The position numbers and the translations under genes are program-made. Positions 56,474-64,000 of a stretch of 64,000 bases of DNA are shown here, piece after piece; within the stretch, counting starts at the first letter, position 1; the number at the start of each line of letters is the position of its first letter. The stretch comes from Mytilus edulis. Lineage: Eukaryota > Mollusca > Bivalvia > Mytilida > Mytilidae. The DNA lies in assembly GCF_963676685.1 (NCBI RefSeq), contig NC_092344.1:45592830-45656829 (forward strand), given 5' to 3'. The notes under the pieces are model-generated. The model was not told the DNA's origin and made no database searches. It worked only from the letters and a program-made list of their open reading frames with translations.

Positions 56474-57840
56474 AATGAACATTTAAAATTATGTCCAAAA
56501 CAAACAGACATTCCATATTTACAAAAGTAAAATAAAAACTACGAAAGGACAGCAAACAATACCAAAACATCTGATGAGAAACGAAAGACTGAGCAACGAT
56601 AACCTTACCAAAAACCGGTGGTGAACTTTTGTGCACCTGAATCTAAAGCAGTTCATGCTTCTAATTGCTTAAAATCAAATACAAATATGGCAATAAGTCG
56701 CTTTCGGTAATGTCACAATTAAGAAGATGGAGATAGGATTGTGGTTACGTCTGGTGGAATGTATCCGATAAAATATGTGATGTAGGTATTCTATATGGTT
56801 TAAGGGTTTAAAAGTAAACTGTTCTACTCAAAAGTCAAGCATTCTTCATTCTGTACTTAGATATATATCATAAAACTGATTTTAAATTTATTTTTCAGAG
56901 AGAGAGAGCATTTGTTCATCTCTTGTGCTTGGCATTTTCGATGTTTTTATTATTTTTGCAATTTCTTTACTGATTGTACCTTTTTACATATCCTTCGAAG
57001 TTCTAGTATACTAATATCTTTGATGTGGTTTTCCATCCCACTCTCTAAGAGACACGGGATTTTCTAGTCGAAATAAGGAAGGAACGAATCATTCGTCTAT
57101 GCAGCTATGAATCTGATATTGAATAAATAAGTATAATTTATAATGAGCAGTAAATGATAAATTAAAGTTGCTGTTTAATCAAGTTGAACCAACAACTGCG
57201 AAAAATAACCAGTTGTGTTTCAATTGAAATACTTTTGTCTAAATGACCATTGAGTTTATTTAATTCAATGCAACAATAGGTAAATTTCTTTCTTCTTTTT
57301 TTTTTCATGTATGTAAGTATGTGCATATAGTGAGTACTTATTAACTTCAATTAATACTGATATATTAGTGACCGAATTATTATTGATATTCGGTAAAACT
57401 ATATTTTACTGATACATTGACAATAAACATATATTGTATCTACACCCACGTTTCATATTACCCGTAGGTGTTGACGCAATGTTTTTTTTTAAATAAAATC
57501 CTAGCTTTTGGGTAAAATAATGTTTAAGTTTAACGATTTTCAAGCAACTCGTCCACATAATGTCCCAGATCTCTGAACGTCTTTTCCAAATCGAACAAAT
57601 TATTTAACGATATCTTCGAGTGGTTAATTCTGTTTTTTATGAAAAGCTCATTGAAATAAAAAAAAAAACTGTCCATGAATTCAAATTGTTTCAAGTGGAA
57701 GTTAGTAGAAACAACTTAGGTTAAGGTATATTAAGATTTCTTATAAACAATATGTACTTTTATACAACCGTTTTTATAAGTTCTAGGTAGAGTTCAAATT
57801 AGAATGAGTTTCATAACAAAAGACGAGACAAGACAAAATA
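56211..57840. other. Unassigned sequence with a microsatellite
   Basis: Contains (AG)14 at 56443-56470 and a shorter GAGAGAGAGAG near 56900. No gene recognised. Confidence 0.45.
56443..56470. repeat. (AG)n microsatellite
   Basis: Uninterrupted AG dinucleotide run. Confidence 0.97.
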
Positions 57841-58061
57841 TTTTATTTCTTCAGACACAAACGTGTACAAGAGGTCAAAACATGATAAAGTATACATATA
57901 AATCGACAGTAGAGTAGTGTATATCAAAAGCACGTGATTTTCATGACAATTATATATTTATTTACCTATTGAGTTTAAAGGATAACATTTGTACAGATAT
58001 TTCCTAATTATTCAGTGATTGTGAGTACATAAATATATGTATATATGTATACAAACAGCAT

Positions 58062-58740
58062 CTACAACAAATAAGTAATCTTTCTAAGAAAAGTACATAC
58101 TTTCCTATACACTTTTATGTTGCAAAAGGAAAGTAAACCGATTAATTTCTGGCTTGAAGGACATTGTAAGTAATAATTAGGTACAAGATTTGGTCTAAGA
58201 AGTGAACAAACACACATAATTATAGTGATATTCGTCGCCAATATTTTGATTACATAGATGACATATCCTATTTTCTTTTGAAATATTTTTCCATCTTCCC
58301 GTTTCAACTGGAAATTTAAGAATTGAACATCTAACTTTAGCCAAAAACAATCTATCAGTATTTCCAAATTGTAATAGATAGGGTTCTAATTCAAATATAC
58401 TTTTGAATTTACCATAGAATTTTCCTCTTGAAGAATTATTAATGACAAAAACAATTGTTGTATAAACTGATCAGCAAGTTTTTGTTTGACAAGATATTTC
58501 AATATTTCTCTATTCATAGGTATTTGATCATTCCATATAAAAGTAAGACCGCATTCATCAAAAATGGATTGTATGTACTACGTAACCCATTTAAAATGTG
58601 TGGGTTTACTCTGGTGATGTTATAACATAAGCAGTGTATATAAAGTGCGAATCCAGTTTGTTCATTTTCACTGTCAAATGCGAGTATGTCTACTGTCAAA
58701 TGCGAGTATGTCTATTGCTGAATAAAGAATGATAGGAAAA
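58062..58740 (-). mobile_element. LINE 3' fragment with zinc knuckle
   Basis: Read right to left across frameshifts: GLTFIWNDQIPMNREILKYL-like sequence near 58.5 kb, then WLKLDVQFLNF and a knuckle whose elements C-x2-C...GDE-x-H...C are split between two frames near 58.24 kb, then LVPNYYLQCPSSQKLIGLL. This is the C-terminal end typical of the CR1/Jockey-like LINEs of this window. The upstream RT part is missing. The 57841-58061 stretch behind it is AT-rich. Confidence 0.7.
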
Positions 58741-59745
58741 TCTGCGTTTGTTTACTTTTTGAAAATACAAAATAATTGATTTGAATGTAACTATATTTTA
58801 ACACAATTTCGTTAGAATATAACTTTTTAATGTATAATAACAGGGTTCAAGTCCAAAAAAGTGTAGTTATAGCAGCTGAATCCGTAATATTGTTCACTGA
58901 ATGCGATTCAGTTTAACTATTAATGCGATGAATTATCACTGTAAGGGCAATCATTTCTGATGTGCAATTAATTTTCTTTGTTGTTTTATATAATTTAAAT
59001 GACTTTTTAATATTGATGATATTTACAATTTGAAATACAAGCTAGTCGTAGATGCTTACTTGAATATACACGGGTATAACCAACATAAGTTTTATTCCGG
59101 ACTTTGTGCGTTGTTTATCGTTCGTCGAATTTTTTTCTGTACGTTCGTTGCATGTTTTCGTCATAGTTCTGTGTCGTTTGTTAGTAAAACATCGAGCACA
59201 TAATTAGCTGTTTCTATATAAATGACTACCTTTTTTTGTTAGCAAGCATTATTTTGCAACTACTTAAACTATTTGACATTTCTAACATTTCATATTAAAG
59301 ATTGAAACAACCTGAATTTTTTATTTGTTTGACGTGAAACAGAACTTACTGGAGCTAGAGAAGCTCCCTCATTGGGAGCGCCTGGTTGCAAACTAGTTTC
59401 TTGGAACTCCAACATTTTGATCTTGATGTAAAATGTTAAGCTCACACGAAGGTCAGGGTGATATGCGTCACATCGCCTTAAGGTGATAAACGTTCATATC
59501 ATGCATGTTCAAATATTTTTTAGTAGTTTGTTATAATAGTTATCAAAGGTACCAGGATTTGTCATGGATCCGAAAATTAATTAGAGCAGAACATCAATGA
59601 ATATAACATATTTCTACGGCGAATTTTCCTAGAATAGTTTTAGTACTCACTTAAAAAAATCTTTGAAATTTGTCACACCGTTTCTGAAATAGTCACATGG
59701 TGTTCACGTAATATAAATGACATACAATGCTGTCAGGAGCAGTAA
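58741..59745. other. Unassigned sequence
   Basis: AT-rich. No frame or repeat that I can support. Confidence 0.4.
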
Positions 59746-59840
59746 ACTTTGTTTTCATAAACATTGAATACTTAACTGAACAGTACATCGACGTCGACGT
59801 ACTGTTCAGTTAAAGTATTCACTGCTTATGAAAACAAAGT
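59746..59840. mobile_element. 95-bp palindrome
   Basis: ACTTTGTTTTCATAAAC pairs with the segment ending TTATGAAAACAAAGT. The arms carry AACTGAACAGTAC and GTACTGTTCAGTT around a centre ATCGACGTCGAC. It forms a nearly complete hairpin. Confidence 0.88.
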
Positions 59841-60448
59841 ACTCTTTGGTGAAAATATAAGAACGGTCTATTTACCAACATCGATTCGCGATGTAGCGAT
59901 TAACGTCTGGAATCAACTGTACGGCGGTTGTCCTCCGTGGTATAAATAGACAATAATATTACACAGCCTCGCATTTCCCCGTTTCTGAGCCTCATCCATG
60001 TATCGTTGATATGTCAAGTCAATGCACTATTATTGTCTTTATACTGCAATCTAAGAAAAACATTTTCAATTGTTGTTTAGTGTGTTAATCTTATTTATTT
60101 GATTTAAATATTGGGGAAAATCCACCCTTTAAAAATGCCTCATATCACACAGACGGAGAAATATACAACACGATGAAATGTACACCATTACCTGCTAAAA
60201 ACATCAATCAATGGTGAACGAATTCGTTTGTTTATAGACTAAAATATCAACAATAAACATAAAATACAATGATTTATAGGTTGCATACAAAAAATATTAA
60301 CAAGTGAAATATGTTTTTCCAAAAATTGTAAAAGAAACAAGTTTGAGTCCAGTCATTCACGCGTCAGTTGTTTGTGCAAGAAGAAAACGTGTCCACTCAA
60401 ATCAAGATCGTTTTGTGATTGTTCTTTGTTATCTAAAATGCATCTATT
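59841..60448. other. Unassigned sequence
   Basis: No recognised feature between the two palindromes. Confidence 0.4.
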
Positions 60449-60557
60449 AGGGTTTGGTTGGCTTGCTCGCTTTGTTTGTATGAATGTTTGCTCAATCTTA
60501 ATTACAATGCTTTAGCAAACATTTATACAAACAAAGCAAGCAAGCCAATCAAACCTT
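60449..60557. mobile_element. 109-bp inverted repeat
   Basis: The left arm AGGGTTTGGTTGGCTTGC...GAATGTTTGCT pairs with the right arm AGCAAACATTTATAC...CAATCAAACCTT. The loop is about 20 bp. Confidence 0.88.
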
Positions 60558-60663
60558 AAAACTACAAGCATTAGGAAAATAGCTCTAATGACGTTTTATT
60601 AGTATGTGATGTAGATTTAGACCGATACTGAAACTTTGCTTTTTCTGCGGCGTTGATTGGCTA

Positions 60664-61190
60664 AACTGTCCAAGATATATGTATTCAATGATTGTGTGTC
60701 TTAGGAAGGGATATATTTTGTCCTACATATAGATGTGGATCTGGACAAATTATTAGCAAAAAATGTAACTTTACGGAATTAATTGATTACCTCAGACTTT
60801 CACTCACTAGGTGTGAATTTCTGATGTATATATAAAAAAAAAAACAGTACACATTATATATTATTTCTTATTTTATTCAAAAATCATGAATTTGTCGTCT
60901 GTTTATTTATTTTTATACATCAGAAATTCATATATACTCAATCCTTATGACTTCATAAATTTTGTTCGACTGTCGGCTGAATTAAGACTTTATATCATAA
61001 AAAATATTGAATTTCCTTCTTCAAAAATGCATCGCATGTACAATAGAAATTAATCGCCCTAGAGTGAAAATGGAAGTCTAGTATCATTATTCGACAGTTA
61101 ACATGAATCGCATAACGAAAACAGCATAGTGGGAATTTGATTCAATATCAACAAGCTGAATAACAAAACCTGTTTTAAGTTATACAACAT
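60664..61190. repeat. Dispersed repeat shared with 10066-10500, interrupted
   Basis: Same order as the 10-kb copy, but with a small element (60812-60931) in place of GTATGCATATACCGG. It ends at AAGTTATACAACATG next to the LINE fragment at 61191. Confidence 0.82.
60812..60931. mobile_element. ~120-bp element with 16-bp inverted ends
   Basis: GAATTTCTGATGTATA at the left and TATACATCAGAAATTC at the right. The interior is shared with 10660-10772. It interrupts the surrounding dispersed repeat. Confidence 0.75.
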
Positions 61191-63095
61191 GTTTGCGTGT
61201 TGCTTCATTTTTGTGAATGTTATAACGTTTTCTGGCTTTATGGATATTTTTTTTCGACGAAAGACATTTATTAGTGTACCAGGGTTTTGAGTTTGGTTTC
61301 TTTCGTGATTTGTAGTGCGGTTTTGAAAGTGTCTTCTTTTTATTCTTCTTTTTTTTTATTTTGGAAAAGCTCATTCATTTCTCCGGTGACATTTTCTATG
61401 TCTTGTTGAGTACATGTATCACGTGTGTATTGGTCAGCTGATCGAGACTTTTGTGAAATGTATTTACAAATTCGTTTCGGTTATTGTCTTTCCACTTGAT
61501 TGTTTTGTGATGTATCATGTGTAAGTTCATGATGTGGCAATACTGATTTAAAAACAATGATGCATTGTGTACATCAGAAAAAGTGGTACAAAATCAAGTT
61601 TTTCAAATTCATCTACTAAAGAGAACAGTTTTGATGATAAAAGCAAATTATCAATAAAACAGATATTTTAACATGTAGTACATTCAATACCTATAACAGA
61701 ACCAAGTCTGGGGTTAGCTATATAAACATTGTTTTTTTTTACACATATCCAACAGGTTATGATCATAGTTATTAATATGACAATGACACTCTGATATTCG
61801 AGATAACGGCATATTTTGAAGCTTCAATTGTTCATAATCTAACATATATGACAACATTTCATCATGACTTTCTAACTCAAAAATACCAATCAATGACTCA
61901 TCAGGAACAATAAAATCATCTCGTGTTTCCGTTTTTGCATTAAAATCTCTAATAAGAGAGACCAATGCATTAAATGTATCAGCAAATGTCAATAATTCAT
62001 TTTCAATTTCTTCAAATGCATCAGTATTTGCATATTTCGAATTTTCCGGTGGTATATAAACAGCACTTAATAAAACACCTTTTTCAGTTTAGAAGACATT
62101 TTTGAAATTTAAACACTTTTTTTAAAACTGATGTACTGATTCAAAATATTTTTGTATATAATTACTATTCCACCTGACTTTTTAGTTGCACCCTTTCTAT
62201 TCTTTGTTACATTTAGATCAATTATACCTAAATCATCTAATTTAGTTTCAACAAAAACTAATACATCATATGATATGTTTGAAAGATATTTGAAAATTCA
62301 GTAAATTTTAGTTTAGACTGTAAACTACATACATTAAGATAATAAACATTTAGTCCAGAAGTGTTTATTCTGATTCAATACAATATTTTCCCGTTCCCTT
62401 TGTGATCTTGTACGCCTGTCCTATTGTCCTGTGGTGTTCTGTGGTGGTATAGACTCTATTGGATTCTTTGGCATGGTTCTGTTGTTGTTCACAGGTACAG
62501 ACATCGGAGGGTGTTGGTCAGATGGTGGCTGTTGAGGTCCATGATCAGTTGGTGGTTGTTGGGGTCCTTGTTGATGTTGTGGGTTCATCTTAGGCACAAA
62601 TTCACGTTAAACGAATCGCCTTTTGTCGATAAACAATTTATCCTCTACTAAGACTGCTTCGTGTCCCTTTTCACGAGCATCTTTCAAAATTGGGATTAGT
62701 TCACGCCTCCTTTTTATTATTTCAACTGGAAACTTTTCATGTACATAGTATTGAGGTTTTTGTTTAAGTTTGTTTTGGCTGCCTCCAAAACTCTATTTCT
62801 GTCTTTTTCCTTTCAAATTTTGCAAGTATACTGCATGGACCTCTGTCTCCGGGTGCGGGAATTTCTCGCTACATTGAAGACCTGTTGGTGACCCTCTGCT
62901 GTTGTTTTTTATTTGGTCGGGTTGTTGTCTCTTTGACACATTCCCCATTTCCATTCTCAATTTTATAAGCATGTTTTCTGTGTTTTCTGTTGGATTATAC
63001 TCATCAGAAATGCCTTTAAATATTATATTGTCTCTCATAGACCTCTTTTGCTGATCAATGATTTTTTCCTGTAGTTTATTCCACCTGACTTTTTA
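61191..63095 (-). mobile_element. LINE ORF1 and endonuclease region, decayed, RT missing
   Basis: Read right to left. ORF1 end (about 63095-62560): WNKLQEKIIDQQKRSMRDNI, an inserted repeat, then YVHEKFPVEIIKRRREL and KGHEAVLVEDKLFIDKRRF, which is L1/CR1-type ORF1 RNA-binding sequence. Start of the endonuclease (about 62350): VYYLNVCSLQSKLKF, GIIDLNVTKNRKGATKKSGG, then LIRDFNAKTETRDDFIVP (the GDFNA-type block with R for G), NVYIANPRLGSVIG and SDVHNAS. The linker KPWYTNKCLSSKKNIHKARK precedes where the RT should be, but the element stops at 61191. Stops and frameshifts occur throughout. The 3' LINE end at 58.06-58.74 kb could derive from the same copy after a deletion and insertion (inference). 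Confidence 0.82.
62840..62965 (+). repeat. Mussel repeat inserted in LINE ORF1
   Basis: CTCTGTCTCCGGGTGCGGG through TTTGACACATTCCCCATTTC, the 3' end of the family at 7530-8143. It separates the two halves of the ORF1 RNA-binding domain. Confidence 0.85.
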
Positions 63096-63099
63096 TACA

Positions 63100-63561
63100 T
63101 TCAGATATATTGATGATGTTCTTTCCATTAACAATCCGAACTTTTCGGATTGGGTTCAATTAATATATCCACCAGAACTAGAAATTAAAGAGACAACAAA
63201 CACGGCATCCTCCGCCTCATTTTTAGACTTATACCTCGAATTTGACATACACAGTCATCTTAGTACCAGAATTGATGACAAACGAGACGATTTTGATTTC
63301 CCCCACCTTAGTAGCAATATACCAACTTCACCTGCATATGGAATATACATTTCCCAACTTATTCGGTATTCAAGAGCTTGCAGCTCCTACGCAGACTTTG
63401 TAAAACGTCACCAATGTCTGAGCAGAGAGTTGATGAACCAGGGGTATGTCAAAGAACGTCTCGTCCTTTTTTTTTTAAAGTTCATCGGAAGGTACCCAGA
63501 ACTTGTTGATAAATATTCCGTACCAACTTCACAAATAATACACGATAGTCTTGAAGTATAG
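63100..63561 (+). pseudogene. 5'-truncated reverse transcriptase, Penelope-like or related
   Basis: Starts in the middle of the catalytic block at RYIDDVLSINNPNF, then SASFLDLYLEFDIHSHLS, DDKRDDFDFPHL, AYGIYISQLIRYSRACSSY and RELMNQGYV, to a natural stop after IHDSLEV. It is related to the RT at 36628-37735 but a different family. Everything before the YIDD motif is missing, which fits 5' truncation on insertion into the LINE. Confidence 0.8.
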
Positions 63562-64000
63562 ATTTTGCGTACTGACGTTGTTTATCATCTTAATAGCGTG
63601 TTATATTATTCTTTTATTTGTCTTTATTAATATTACTTTTACTGTTAAGTCTGTTTTTTGAGATATCCTTTTTGACGTAACTCTGTGCTTATGTATCCCA
63701 TCATACAAAATTATTTTATGATGTGACTCTGTACCTAATATGTATCGTGTCATACTTTGAATGACAAAATTATTTTATTTACTATAACACACCCGTGATA
63801 TCGCGGGTCCGTGACTGAATTAAAGTATATAACTATGCGCAAGCCTTATTTTAGTTTTATTTTTTATCCGATAAAGTCATGCCGATTATAAGGTACACAG
63901 TTTTCTCTGCTTTCAAATCTTTCTGTTTTAACCAGTCGAACTGGAACTTATCAATTATTGGTAATATTAATTATTTGGATAACGAAAGGTCCTGGAATGG
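63562..64000 (+). repeat. 3' tail of the truncated RT element
   Basis: Non-coding sequence after the RT stop, with two related TTATGTATCCCATCATACAAA- and TATCGTGTCATACTTTGAATG-like segments and the phrase CCGTGATATCGCGGGTCCG, which I recall from mussel repeats. It runs to the window edge; the end of the element is not seen. Confidence 0.55.

Noticed and set aside
62424..62651. 75-codon plus-strand frame rich in Trp and Arg
   Set aside because: Antisense to the LINE ORF1/ORF2 junction, which reads as Pro/Gln-rich sequence on the other strand.

Overview
The window looks like AT-rich nuclear DNA of a bivalve mollusc, most likely a marine mussel (Mytilus). I base this on split genes with GT-AG signals, on bivalve-type gene families (a B-box/coiled-coil/propeller protein and a fibrinogen-related domain), and on several dispersed repeats that I recognise from mussel sequence by memory. 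I could not run a search, so the genus is inference. No RNA gene, CRISPR array or operon was seen.

Almost all of the window is transposable elements, often nested, between a few host-like genes. 1-4.2 kb: a direct tandem duplication of about 1.48 kb; copy 1 is interrupted by a 710-bp near-palindromic element flanked by TTAA, and copy 2 keeps the empty site. 5.06-6.64 kb: a TRIM-like single-exon gene with one in-frame stop. 7.5-9.7 kb: a dispersed repeat, then eight copies of a ~176-bp satellite-like unit. 10.7-12.3 kb: a LINE remnant on the minus strand, back to back with a plus-strand LINE. 12.770-24.827 kb: a 12-kb DNA transposon with 238-bp terminal inverted repeats that splits the plus-strand LINE. 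It carries a plus-strand gene (transposase-like region, YqaJ-type nuclease, and three further exons) and, facing it, a five-finger C2H2 gene on the minus strand. 25.5-31.9 kb: a tyrosine-recombinase retrotransposon on the minus strand (SAP-like/zinc gag, RT, RNase H, recombinase) flanked by identical 147-bp direct repeats and hit by two later insertions. 33.4-34.6 kb: the last two exons of a fibrinogen-related gene, decayed. 34.77-38.20 kb: an element with repeat-bearing terminal inverted repeats and a 6-bp target duplication, holding a reverse transcriptase remnant and its 3' tail.

38.6-43.8 kb is a pair of diverged duplicated blocks. 45.8-56.2 kb is a set of related blocks carrying two copies of an unrecognised 149-codon family: one frameshifted (46.8 kb), one intact (55.7 kb). 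Between them lie a 166-bp tandem repeat (48.1 kb) and a 650-bp array of GATATC palindromes (52.0 kb). 56-64 kb holds microsatellites, fold-back palindromes, LINE fragments and a 5'-truncated reverse transcriptase at the right edge.

The only long open frames without visible damage are the recombinase (26617-27624) and the 149-codon gene (55681-56130), plus the exons of the zinc-finger gene. The rest is decayed. The most informative features are the 12-kb two-gene transposon, the datable nesting (LINE, then transposon; retrotransposon, then small inserts), and the filled/empty site pair of the TTAA element.
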